Source: Planctomycetota bacterium
GTDB lineage: Bacteria; Planctomycetota; Planctomycetia; Pirellulales; Pirellulaceae
Direction of reading: 5' to 3'
Length of the DNA: 64,000 bases
Assembly: GCA_026692905.1 (NCBI GenBank)
Contig: JAPLNL010000121.1
Coordinates: 14,515 to 78,514, forward strand
Position 1 is the stretch's first letter. Each line of letters begins with the position of its first letter. Both the position numbers and the translations under genes were made by a program. The notes below the pieces were generated by a model. The model saw only the letters and a program-made list of their open reading frames with translations. It searched no databases and had not been told where the DNA came from. Of this stretch, positions 8,447-16,925 are shown one piece after another.

Positions 8447-10027
8447 ATGCTCCGATGGAAGTTGCGATTTGCTCTGGTAGCGTTCTTGTGTTTGATTCCC
8501 TACGTGATCTTGATGGGAATGGGTTGTTGGGCCCTTTACGAACGGGGGCTATTCACTTGGTTCGCGATCGCGGCGACCGCCATTTCACTTTTCGGTTGGA
8601 ACTTGGATCGGATCTTTCGAGTCAAGAAGCTTAAGCCCATTGACGCGACCATCGATTCGCTTGGTGCAAACGGAGAAGCTGGAGCGAGAGAGGCGATCGA
8701 AAAGATTGCACTCAGGGTTGAAAGCAAACCGCCAGCGTTCGACGATTCAGAAGCGTGGAAGCGGCTCGCGATCGAAGTTTTCGATACTGTGGCCTTAAAA
8801 TTTGGTCGTACCTCTGCGAAACCTGCGCTTGAGATTACGGTGCCCGATGCGATGTTGATCGGAGAACGGGTCTTACATGATTTGCGTTTGGCGACAAAAG
8901 CTCAGGTTCCAGGTTCGCACGTTTTGACCATTCGGCAGCTCGAGCAATTGACATTACTGTGGAACAATACTTCGGAGTTCACATCGGCGTCGAGCCCGTG
9001 GCGAATCGGCTATCGCGTTATTCGATTTATCATGAATCCTGTTTCCGGAGTATTCAAAGAGGCGAACGATAACCTTTTGGGCGATCTGAGCGTGACTGCG
9101 TTCGAAGAAGCCAAGCGATGGGCAATTGGTTACAGTGTTCGGAGGGCTGGTGAATATGCGATCCAACTATACAGTGGCCAGCTTGCGATTCACGAAGGGA
9201 AATTTCGGGACTTCCAATCGCTGGTATCGGGTGCGGACCATAAGAAAGCATCGAGCTTGGTAACGTTGCAAGAGAACGAGCCGCTTCGCATCATGATTCT
9301 TGGACAAGCCAAAGCGGGGAAGTCGAGCTTGGTCAATGCGATGTTTGGTGAAGTGCGTGCGGCAACGGATACTTTGCCATGCACGACATCGATCACGCCC
9401 TATGTACTGGAACGGGATGGACTTCCCAAGGCGATTTTGTTTGATACTGAGGGCTTTGGCGGAAAAGAGGATCACCGTGCGCGTTCGCAACTGGACCGAG
9501 AGCTTGTTCAATGCGATCTGATCATCATGGTTTGCTCGGCGGTCACCGCGGCTCGAGCACCTGATTTGCAATTGCTGAACGACTTGCGAGAGCGGTTTGC
9601 ATCGAACCAACTTCGATCCCTCCCTCCAGTCGTTATTGCACTGACGCACATTGACCAACTTCGACCGTTTTCAGAATGGAACCCGCCGTACGATTTGCGA
9701 GATGAAAATTCGACCAAAGCTCGAAATATTGTGGCGGTTATTGCAACGCTTGAAGCAGAGCTAGCGGTGCCGTCAGAGAGAATCGTCCCGATTTGTCTTC
9801 GGCAAGAGTCCAATCAAAACGTGATGGAGTCACTTATTCCCGTACTGCTTTTTTTGCTTCCGGAAGCCGATCGAGCGAAACTGCTTCGATTGCTGCGGGA
9901 GTATCATGTGAGTGAAGATTGGAGCCAGCTTCGCAGTCAAGCCTATCAAACTGGACTGCTTTTGCGGGATGCCGCGGTGAAGGTCGCTGGGCCGTTGATT
10001 CAAGAAGCGATGAAGCGATTGAAGTAG
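8447..10027 (+). CDS. Membrane-anchored dynamin/Era-like GTPase
   Basis: 526 residues. Two adjoining hydrophobic helices at about residues 7-50 anchor it in the membrane. A helical middle region (50-270) precedes the G domain: G1 GQAKAGKSS from about residue 286, G3 DTEGFG near 331, and G4 THID near 398, giving a complete guanine-nucleotide site. The order (membrane helices, then helical region, then G domain) resembles YcjX/YcjF-like and bacterial dynamin-related proteins, but no specific family is certain. Its gene begins 6 bases after the stop of the first GTPase. The pair may act together, one supplying the canonical G4 that the other lacks; this is inference. Confidence 0.8.
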   Translation: MLRWKLRFALVAFLCLIPYVILMGMGCWALYERGLFTWFAIAATAISLFGWNLDRIFRVKKLKPIDATIDSLGANGEAGAREAIEKIALRVESKPPAFDDSEAWKRLAIEVFDTVALKFGRTSAKPALEITVPDAMLIGERVLHDLRLATKAQVPGSHVLTIRQLEQLTLLWNNTSEFTSASSPWRIGYRVIRFIMNPVSGVFKEANDNLLGDLSVTAFEEAKRWAIGYSVRRAGEYAIQLYSGQLAIHEGKFRDFQSLVSGADHKKASSLVTLQENEPLRIMILGQAKAGKSSLVNAMFGEVRAATDTLPCTTSITPYVLERDGLPKAILFDTEGFGGKEDHRARSQLDRELVQCDLIIMVCSAVTAARAPDLQLLNDLRERFASNQLRSLPPVVIALTHIDQLRPFSEWNPPYDLRDENSTKARNIVAVIATLEAELAVPSERIVPICLRQESNQNVMESLIPVLLFLLPEADRAKLLRLLREYHVSEDWSQLRSQAYQTGLLLRDAAVKVAGPLIQEAMKRLK

Positions 10028-10085
10028 ATGTTAAAGTAGTAGATGTTGTTTAGTGGTTTCTTCCCCCCGTCTCCTCAACGCTGTG

Positions 10086-10163
10086 AAGCATTTTGTAGCG
10101 AAACTCGTCAAGAGTTTCGGTCGTTTAGGCGATTCAGCCGAAAGTCTTGACAACTTTCGCTAC
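10086..10163. repeat. 75-bp imperfect hairpin repeat, copy 2
   Basis: TGTAGCGAAA at the left pairs with TTTCGCTACA at the right. It is an inverted near-copy of 3881-3960, sharing GTCGTTTAGGCGA and GCCGAAAGTCTTGAC in the interior. Confidence 0.75.
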
Positions 10164-10209
10164 ACAAAAGCCTGTTTTTAGCAGCGGAGAATGCTACACA
10201 GGTTGCCTA

Positions 10210-10270
10210 CTCCTCCTGAGGAGGAGAAGGGGAGTTAGAATAGAGCGGCCGAGCCCCCCCTCCTCATCCA
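10210..10270 (+). repeat. CTCCTCCTGAGGAGGAG palindromic repeat with remnant arms
   Basis: The core ACTCCTCCTGAGGAGGAGAAGGGG is related to the repeats at 1, 252 and 674, and CCCCCCTCCTCATCC at the right equals one of their outer arms in the opposite sense. It appears to be a rearranged copy with no associated endonuclease gene. Confidence 0.6.
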
Positions 10271-10297
10271 GAAATATCCCACCAACTGGAGTTTGAA

Positions 10298-13200
10298 ATG
10301 TACATCTTTATCCGCGATTTGACAGCCAACTTCGTCATTACGCTCCTCCTAACTGGCATCGCTGTTGGTCGACAACTTCCTCAGGATCAAGGACAGGGGC
10401 CGGCGTTATCTCCAATCGACGCGCTTTCCAAATTTCGATTGACTGATGGATATGCGATGGAGACGTTGCTTGCAGATCCTGCAATTAGCCAACCGCTCAG
10501 CACTGCGCATGACTCTTATGGCCGACTTTGGGTCGTGCAGTACCTCCAATATCCTGAACCTGCGGGTTTGAGAAGACTAAGCCGCGATAATTTTTGGCGA
10601 ACGGTTTACGATTCGGTACCGTTGCCTCCGGGGCATGGCGGTGTTCCAGGAGCCGATAAGATCACGGTCCATGAAGATCGCGATGGAGACGGCACGCTTG
10701 AGACCGAAACCACGTTTGTCGACGGCCTCAATATAGCAACCTCTGTTGTGCCAACCGCTCAAGGAGCTTGGGTATTGAATCCACCTTACCTTCTTTTCTA
10801 TGCCGACCGTGACCATGATCTCAAGGCAGATGGGCCACCGGAAGTGCACCTCGAGGGTTTTGGGCTCGAGGACACACACTCGGTCGTCAACAGTTTATGC
10901 ATGGGGCCAGATGGATGGCTGTATGCAGCACAGGGCAGTACCGTTAGCGGTAGTGTCCGACGCTATGGTTCAAAGGAAACGCCCAAACGCTCGATGGGAC
11001 AAGCCATCTGGCGTTATCATCCGATTACCCACAAGTACGAGATCTTTGCAGAAGGTGGCGGAAACGCTTTTTCTGTGGCATTCAATGACCAGGGTGAAGT
11101 CTTTTCAGGCCACAACGGCGGGGACACTCGCGGCTTTCACTATCTCCAAGATGCTTATTACCGAAAGGGCTTTTCGAAGCATGGTGGGTTATCCAATCCC
11201 AACACCTTTGGTTACTTAGACCCGATGCAGCATCCGCCGATCCAGCGTTTCACTCACGCCATGTTGATGACGGACGGGACTGCCTTTGGAAAATCGATGC
11301 CGCATTCGATGTTGGCAGTCGATCCCCTTCATGGCAAATTGATACAGACCGAATTGTCTCCGATTGGTTCCACGTTTACGACCAAAGATGTTTCCGATAC
11401 GGTCGCAAGTGATGACAAATGGTTTCGGCCTGTTGCCATTCAGGATGGGCCGGACGGTGCAGCCTACGTTTGCGACTGGTACGATTTCCAAGTGGCTCAC
11501 CTTTATGCTCACGTCGGCAAAATGGATCGGGAACATGGCCGCGTTTATCGATTAAAACCTACGCAACCTTCTGAGGCTTCGCCTTGGAATGCAACTTTGG
11601 CAAACGGTACGGATTTGAAATCTTTGCGTTATCTGGCTGCCCGATTGATTCACCCGTATCGTTGGCAACGTTGGAAGGCTCGCGAATTGTTGGCGCAGCA
11701 TCCAATGCGGGGAGAGCTGCGAGGGCAGGTTGAGGCGGGGCTTGCAAGCGGCGAGCAGATCGCTTTGGAGTCTCTATGGACGGCGCATGCTTGTGGGTGG
11801 GTCGCTGACACGATTTTGGCGAACGGCGAAGATGCGATCCCTCTCAATACGCTTTTAGCTAGTATCCGTCCTGCTGTTCGCGCGTGGGCGATTCGCCTTG
11901 TTTGCGACGATCGCGAGGTAAGTCAGGACAGCGCCGCCGCCATTAAGAGGCTTGCTCAAAGCGAACTGGACATGAAAGTCCTTTGTCAAATTGCGAGTTC
12001 GGCAAAACGCTTGCCCGCGGAAGAGGCACTAACTCTCGTTTCGGCACTCCTTTCTCGCAATTTGCCGGAAAGCGACCTTTCGCTACCCTTGATGGTTTGG
12101 TGGGCGGTCGAACCACATTCCAACGACATCGATCGCGTGCTGAACAAGTTGCAATGGGACGAGCAATTCTGGACGTCATCGATTGCAAATCAACGCATTG
12201 CACCGAACTTGATCGAAATGTGGGCGAAGACCAATTCGCCACGGAGTATGGCCGCCATCAGTCAACTATTGAAGAAGATAGGAGAGCAACCCGCAGCCAT
12301 TCGGGACGTTGCTGCCAGGCATGCAAACGAAGCATTCGAACGAGCTTTTGTTGGCCGTTCGCTGCTCGGAGTCCCTGATGGGGTCATCGATGCTTTAATT
12401 AGCCTAGGGCAACCTTCTTTGACTTTGCGGTTGCGACGAGGAGACGTCGAGGCCAAAAGCCAAGCGATGGAGATGCTAATGGATACGAAGCAGGCACCTG
12501 CCAAGCGTATTCAGATAGTGCAACTTTTCGGAGAACTCCATCACTTGGATGCATTGCCGAACCTGATCAAACTCGCCAGCAACGCCGGTGAAGTTGAACT
12601 CGTGCGTGCGGCTTCTCTATCGGCAATGACAGGGTTTGATACTCCGGACGTGCCGACAGCCATCCTCAAAGCATGGCCTGATTTGTCTCCTACATTGCGG
12701 GCTGTAAGTGGATCGGTATTGGGGGCTCGCAAATCTTGGACGTTGGAGTGGGTTGAGCACGCGAGTGCAGGAAAGGTGGACGCCAAGACGATGCCGATGG
12801 AGTGCGTTCGCGCGATGCGTTTGCACACTGATGAAACGCTGCAAAGTCAAATTGGCAAACTCTATCCGGGATTGGTTGGACCTGATTTGGCCCAAGCGCA
12901 AAAGGATGTTACGAATCTTCTCGAACGGATCGGGGCGACCGAGGGAGACCCATATCGAGGCAAAGCGCAATTCAAAACCAACTGCGCGAGATGTCACAAG
13001 CTTTACGCGGAGGGTGGTGAAATCGGTCCAGACTTAACAGGCTATCAGCGCGACCAACTTCAAGGCTTGGTTCGAAACATTATTGCGCCGAGCCTCGAGA
13101 TTCGTGAGGGATATCAAACGGTTGGCGTTCGAATGGAAGACGGTTCGGTGTTGACCGGTTTCATTGAAAACCAGAATGACGAGCAGATTACTTTGAAGGC

Positions 13201-13363
13201 AGTTGATGGTAAGTCGCATGTTCTCGTTAAATCGGAGCTGGACCAAGTGCTATCTCAGTCGGCTTCGCTCATGCCAGAGGGGATGCTCAATTCCTTGACG
13301 GACCAGCAGATTGCGGATTTGCTTGCGTATCTACGCAGCTCTCAGCCGTTGAGTGATGGATAG
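10298..13363 (+). CDS. PVC-type membrane-bound dehydrogenase with HEAT-like repeats and haem-binding domain
   Basis: 1,021 residues. After a signal/anchor segment (about 1-26) comes a beta-propeller of the PVC membrane-bound dehydrogenase type (residues 40-420; GADKITVHEDRDGDGTLE and PDGAAYVCDWYDFQ are characteristic). Residues 440-860 are helical HEAT-like repeats (LKSLRYLAARLIHPYRWQRWKARELL and similar). The C-terminus is a cytochrome-c-like domain with the haem motif C896-x-x-C899-H900 (CARCHKLYAEGGEIGPDLTGY, split here) and a later PEGMLNSLTDQQIADLLAYL helix carrying the probable axial methionine. The family is greatly expanded in planctomycetes and is thought to oxidise sugars or alcohols in the periplasm; substrate unknown. 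It stands alone, with repeats upstream. Confidence 0.9.
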   Translation: MYIFIRDLTANFVITLLLTGIAVGRQLPQDQGQGPALSPIDALSKFRLTDGYAMETLLADPAISQPLSTAHDSYGRLWVVQYLQYPEPAGLRRLSRDNFWRTVYDSVPLPPGHGGVPGADKITVHEDRDGDGTLETETTFVDGLNIATSVVPTAQGAWVLNPPYLLFYADRDHDLKADGPPEVHLEGFGLEDTHSVVNSLCMGPDGWLYAAQGSTVSGSVRRYGSKETPKRSMGQAIWRYHPITHKYEIFAEGGGNAFSVAFNDQGEVFSGHNGGDTRGFHYLQDAYYRKGFSKHGGLSNPNTFGYLDPMQHPPIQRFTHAMLMTDGTAFGKSMPHSMLAVDPLHGKLIQTELSPIGSTFTTKDVSDTVASDDKWFRPVAIQDGPDGAAYVCDWYDFQVAHLYAHVGKMDREHGRVYRLKPTQPSEASPWNATLANGTDLKSLRYLAARLIHPYRWQRWKARELLAQHPMRGELRGQVEAGLASGEQIALESLWTAHACGWVADTILANGEDAIPLNTLLASIRPAVRAWAIRLVCDDREVSQDSAAAIKRLAQSELDMKVLCQIASSAKRLPAEEALTLVSALLSRNLPESDLSLPLMVWWAVEPHSNDIDRVLNKLQWDEQFWTSSIANQRIAPNLIEMWAKTNSPRSMAAISQLLKKIGEQPAAIRDVAARHANEAFERAFVGRSLLGVPDGVIDALISLGQPSLTLRLRRGDVEAKSQAMEMLMDTKQAPAKRIQIVQLFGELHHLDALPNLIKLASNAGEVELVRAASLSAMTGFDTPDVPTAILKAWPDLSPTLRAVSGSVLGARKSWTLEWVEHASAGKVDAKTMPMECVRAMRLHTDETLQSQIGKLYPGLVGPDLAQAQKDVTNLLERIGATEGDPYRGKAQFKTNCARCHKLYAEGGEIGPDLTGYQRDQLQGLVRNIIAPSLEIREGYQTVGVRMEDGSVLTGFIENQNDEQITLKAVDGKSHVLVKSELDQVLSQSASLMPEGMLNSLTDQQIADLLAYLRSSQPLSDG

Positions 13364-13429
13364 TGTGATTGCGGCTCGTCAAACCCGTTCACCCGTTAAA
13401 ACACGGAGAAAAGAGTCATGGACATCGGT

Positions 13430-14191
13430 TTAGACGAGGACTGGCTCGTTTGCGGGCTGATCGACGGTATGCCGAATTCCTTTTTCTGCTTTATTTCGGA
13501 AGTAGCAGCAGTTGCGACCTGCGTTTTTGGCTTCATACAAAGCTTGGTCCGCTCTTTCCAAAAACGTCTCCGGCGTATCGTTTGCCAAAGCTTCGGTAAC
13601 GCCCACGCTGATGGTCACCCCAAGTTCCGTTTCCTTAAAAGTAACCCGAGAGAACTCAATCGCAGATCGAATGCGCTCACCCGCAAGGCGGGCATGGTAA
13701 AGATCGGTGCCGGGCAATACGGCTACAAATTCTTCGCCGCCGTATCGTGTGATGAGGTCTGTATCGCGAAGCGTTTTATCCAGCAACTTGGCCAGATTGC
13801 GTAACATTGCGTCACCTGCCAAATGTCCAAATTTGTCGTTGAGTTGCTTGAAGTGATCTACATCAATCATAAGCAGGGAGACCGTTGTGCCTTGTCGTCG
13901 CAACTGGGCGATACGGCGTTCGATTTCGGAATCGAGACAACGTCGATTACCAACTCCTGTTAACGGGTCGGTAGTCGAGGATGCCATGAGTTTCGCAAAC
14001 CGAAGACTCGTTTCGGAACGGAGCGATTCCGTCAAACCCACCGCTGCGATCAGGCCAAAAAGCCCCGCAAAAGATAGAATTCGAACGTGATTCGCCTCCA
14101 ATTGCCCCCAACCAGCGATTAGCAAACAAATGCTTACCCAGGCAATAAGTCCCAAAAACGCAACTCGATGCGACCGCTCGTCTCTGATCAT
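13430..14191 (-). CDS. Membrane diguanylate cyclase (GGDEF)
   Basis: 253 residues from the ATG at 14191; the frame is open to a TTG at 14272, which I do not favour. Two N-terminal membrane helices (AFLGLIAWVSICLLIAGWG and ILSFAGLFGLIAAVGL) precede a GGDEF domain that makes cyclic di-GMP. The active-site loop is intact as RYGGEEF, the metal-binding MIDVDHFKQLND block is present, and RDTD lies five residues before GGEEF, which is the RxxD inhibitory site for product feedback. There is no recognised sensor domain other than the short membrane part. It converges on the dehydrogenase gene, with about 66 bp between the stops. Confidence 0.93.
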   Translation of the reverse strand: MIRDERSHRVAFLGLIAWVSICLLIAGWGQLEANHVRILSFAGLFGLIAAVGLTESLRSETSLRFAKLMASSTTDPLTGVGNRRCLDSEIERRIAQLRRQGTTVSLLMIDVDHFKQLNDKFGHLAGDAMLRNLAKLLDKTLRDTDLITRYGGEEFVAVLPGTDLYHARLAGERIRSAIEFSRVTFKETELGVTISVGVTEALANDTPETFLERADQALYEAKNAGRNCCYFRNKAEKGIRHTVDQPANEPVLV

Positions 14192-14446
14192 TTGGGTACT
14201 GCCGCTTTCGATGCCTGCCTGGAGGAAAGACCGTGATGGGATGTTAAATACATTCCAAAACTTAGGTTGCAAGGCTCCGGAGTCAAATCGAAATCGTGTC
14301 GTGAATACGAGATTCGAACATTTCTCTTATGGTCTATTTGGGGATTGTAGGGGTTGAATCAGGTATCCGAATGAACGGCTTATAGCTACAACCATGGCCT
14401 AACCCAAATGGAATGTTGATCATCTGGAGGTGCTTAGTTGCGGACC

Positions 14447-15469
14447 TCAAAGAGCACAGCCAGTTATTTCAAACCCCAGATCCGCAATCATTTCGTAGTC
14501 TTCTTTTGGCGGTTGTCCTTGTGTGGTCAAGTAATCGCCTACGAAAATGCTGTTTGCAACATAAAGCCCAAGTGGCTGCAAGCTTCTAAGATGTCTTTCC
14601 CGGCCGCCTGCGATCCGCAACTCGCTCTTAGGGTTCACGTATCGGAACATGCAAAGTGCTCGCAAGCAATCGCGTGGATTGAGATACTCCTTTCGCTCAA
14701 GCGGTGTTCCGTCGATTGAGTGTAAAAAGTTTAGCGGAATCGATTCGACAGACAACTCACTCAGCTCAAAAGCCATCTGGACGATGTCTTCGTGCTTTTC
14801 ACCCATTCCGATAATACCGCCGCTGCATAGCTCCATCCCTGCCTTGCGGACATTCTTAAGCGTCTCAACACGATCGTCGAAAGTGTGCGTGGTGCAGATT
14901 TCCGGATAATACTCGCGACTTGTGTTCAAGTTGTGATTCACCTTGTTAACGCCCGCCGCTTTGAGACGTTTGGCTTGGTCTTCGTCCAATAGGCCCAGGC
15001 ATGCACAAATTTCGAGGCCATACTGCTCCTTGATCTGCGGAACAATCGTTTCAACTGCTTTCATCTCGCGTTCATTCGGAGCACGACCGCTGATAACAAT
15101 GCAGTAGGTTTTGCTTTTACGTTCCGAAGCAACCCGAGCTCCATCGAGCAACTTGTCACGGCTAAGGATGTTGTACTTTGGAATCGGAGCATCGGAGATT
15201 TTCGATTGGCTACAGTAGTTGCAGTCTTCCGGGCACAAGCCGCTTTTGGCGTTCATTAAAAAGTATAGCTGCACCGTCTTGGCGAAATACTGATGCCGAA
15301 TTCTGTATGCCCCTGAAATCAAATCCAGCAGCTCGTCGTCGCTGGAGCTTAGGATTGTCAAGGCTTGCTCGCGAGTTGTCGCTTGACCTGCCAAGACGGA
15401 TGTTGCAAGGCTTTGCCAAACGGAATCGGTGCTAGGGTGGGATGACGGATCGAGGACAGTTGAAAGCAT
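14447..15469 (-). CDS. bioB: Biotin synthase
   Basis: 340 residues, close to the usual BioB length. It inserts sulphur into dethiobiotin in the last step of biotin synthesis, using a radical-SAM [4Fe-4S] cluster and an auxiliary [2Fe-2S] cluster. The radical-SAM motif is C79-x3-C83-x2-C86 in GLCPEDCNYCSQS. Other BioB blocks include YCIVISGRAPNEREMK, KVNHNLNTSREYYPEICTTHTFDDR and the C-terminal RIAGGRERHLRSLQP. The start at 15469 (MLSTVLDPSS) fits the family; the extension up to 15706 is not BioB-like. It is divergent from the sigma-factor gene; no other bio gene is in the window. Confidence 0.96.
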   Translation of the reverse strand: MLSTVLDPSSHPSTDSVWQSLATSVLAGQATTREQALTILSSSDDELLDLISGAYRIRHQYFAKTVQLYFLMNAKSGLCPEDCNYCSQSKISDAPIPKYNILSRDKLLDGARVASERKSKTYCIVISGRAPNEREMKAVETIVPQIKEQYGLEICACLGLLDEDQAKRLKAAGVNKVNHNLNTSREYYPEICTTHTFDDRVETLKNVRKAGMELCSGGIIGMGEKHEDIVQMAFELSELSVESIPLNFLHSIDGTPLERKEYLNPRDCLRALCMFRYVNPKSELRIAGGRERHLRSLQPLGLYVANSIFVGDYLTTQGQPPKEDYEMIADLGFEITGCAL

Positions 15470-15807
15470 GTTGGAATTGAGTGTTCGTAAGTTAGTAAGG
15501 GGAATATTTCGAAGCGATTGGATTTCAAGCGGGCGTATTACGATTGGATGAGTTGAATCGATCTTGCAACTCGTGCTCATCCAACCTGCAATGCCACTCG
15601 GACGACGCGTGCCGATTATACATCGAAAACCTATTCTGCCAAAGGGTTTAGGTCTAGCCCGATAATCGCTAGGCGCTGCACAATATCGCATTCTCTCAAT
15701 TTGCATGCATTTGCTGGACGATAGGTTTGGAACGCACTAACTTTCGGTGGGATAACTGCTGTAGCTTCCCCCAAAATTCTATTGTCCACCCCGTCCAAAG
15801 AGACTTC
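15470..15807. other. Intergenic region between bioB and the sigma-factor gene
   Basis: About 340 bp between divergent starts, expected to hold both promoters. I see no clear -35/-10 pair, no repeat of the window's families and no obvious biotin-repressor operator. Open frames running into it from both genes lack family similarity. Confidence 0.5.
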
Positions 15808-16731
15808 ATGGCTCAATTCAACCCATACCTAGAAGATGTGGAGGATTCACAGGACGAAGACCTCAAACTGATTTCTCGTCGCAAAAGTCCCAAGGATGGA
15901 GCCCAAGCACAATCTCCGCTGGAGACATACCTCCGCGAGATCAATGAGATGAAATTGTTAACCGCCGATGACGAGCAAATGCTCGCACGGCAGATTGCGC
16001 AGGGTGATGCGCAAGCTCGCGACCGGATGGTTCGAGCCAACCTACGATTGGTTGTCAATATCGCCCGCAGTTACGTAGGCAAAGGACTCGCTCTGCAAGA
16101 TTTGATCGAAGAAGGCAATTTAGGATTACTGCGCGCCGTTGAGGGATTCGATCCTGATATGGGAACGCGATTCAGTACTTATGCCAGTTATTGGATCAAG
16201 CAGTCGATCAAGCGAGCGCTGATCAATTCTTCCAAGACGATCCGCATTCCGGCTTACATGGTCGAATTGCTGAGCAAGTGGCGTCGTGCGACTGCCCGTC
16301 TCAATGAGGAGTTGGGGAGAATGCCAACTCAGGAAGAAATCGGAAGAATTCTAGGCTTGCCCAAGAAGAAGCTACCGATCATCAAGAAAGCCATTCAGGT
16401 TTACAACGCGACTCCACAAAGCGATCAATCCGAATCCGGTTGGTCACTCGGTGAGATGGTTATGGACGAACGCGTTAAGAGTCCTGATGAAGCCATGATC
16501 GATCACGACGTCCTCAAGACCGCGATCGAATTGGTTGGCAAACTCGATGCGCGTGAAGCGACCGTACTCAAGATGCGATTCGGTCTGGATGATACGCCGC
16601 CTCACACACTCAAAGAGATCGGTGCCGAGCTCGGCTTGACGCGCGAACGAGTGCGCCAGATCGAAACCGAAGCACTAGCACGTTTGCAGCATGCTCTCAA
16701 GGATCCGAAAGAGCGAATGGGATTGGCTTAG
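15808..16731 (+). CDS. RNA polymerase sigma-70 factor, RpoD/SigA-like, short form
   Basis: 307 residues from the ATG at 15808. Region 1.2 (SPLETYLREINEMKLLTADDE), region 2 (ANLRLVVNIARSYVGKGLALQDLIEEGNLGL-type sequence; STYASYWIKQSIKRA for -10 recognition), region 3 (MPTQEEIGRILGLPKKKLP) and region 4.2 (TLKEIGAELGLTRERVRQIE) are all present in order. It lacks the long N-terminal region 1.1 and the non-conserved insert of a full RpoD, and region 2.4 reads INSSKTIRIPAYMVEL rather than the usual DQARTIRIPVHM, so it may be a secondary housekeeping-type sigma factor. It is divergent from bioB; a 115-bp hairpin repeat starts right after its stop. Confidence 0.9.
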   Translation: MAQFNPYLEDVEDSQDEDLKLISRRKSPKDGAQAQSPLETYLREINEMKLLTADDEQMLARQIAQGDAQARDRMVRANLRLVVNIARSYVGKGLALQDLIEEGNLGLLRAVEGFDPDMGTRFSTYASYWIKQSIKRALINSSKTIRIPAYMVELLSKWRRATARLNEELGRMPTQEEIGRILGLPKKKLPIIKKAIQVYNATPQSDQSESGWSLGEMVMDERVKSPDEAMIDHDVLKTAIELVGKLDAREATVLKMRFGLDDTPPHTLKEIGAELGLTRERVRQIETEALARLQHALKDPKERMGLA

Positions 16732-16736
16732 GCCCA

Positions 16737-16851
16737 AGCAATTCATTGCTCGGGAGGGTGAGGCTCCTGCCGAACCTTTGGACCGTTGGCTCGGCAGGAG
16801 CCTCGCCCTCCCGAAGGTTCTCAATGAAATTTACTTTGCAAAGATGTTTAC
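16737..16851 (-). repeat. About 115-bp hairpin element, copy 2 (inverted)
   Basis: This is the reverse complement of 4996-5113 with a handful of changes, including the flanks GCAATTCATTGCTC and ACTTTGCAAAGATGTTTA. It starts six bases after the sigma-factor stop codon and may serve as its terminator. Confidence 0.8.
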
Positions 16852-16925
16852 AACGGTGGCCTCGCCCTCCCAATTTGTAGGCGTGGCTCCGAGAATCCAA
16901 GCTCAATTTGAACGTTCTATATCGA

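Noticed and set aside
14192-14272. Upstream extension of the diguanylate cyclase to the TTG at 14272.
   Set aside because: The extra 27 residues are not conserved-looking, and the ATG at 14191 directly precedes the first membrane helix.
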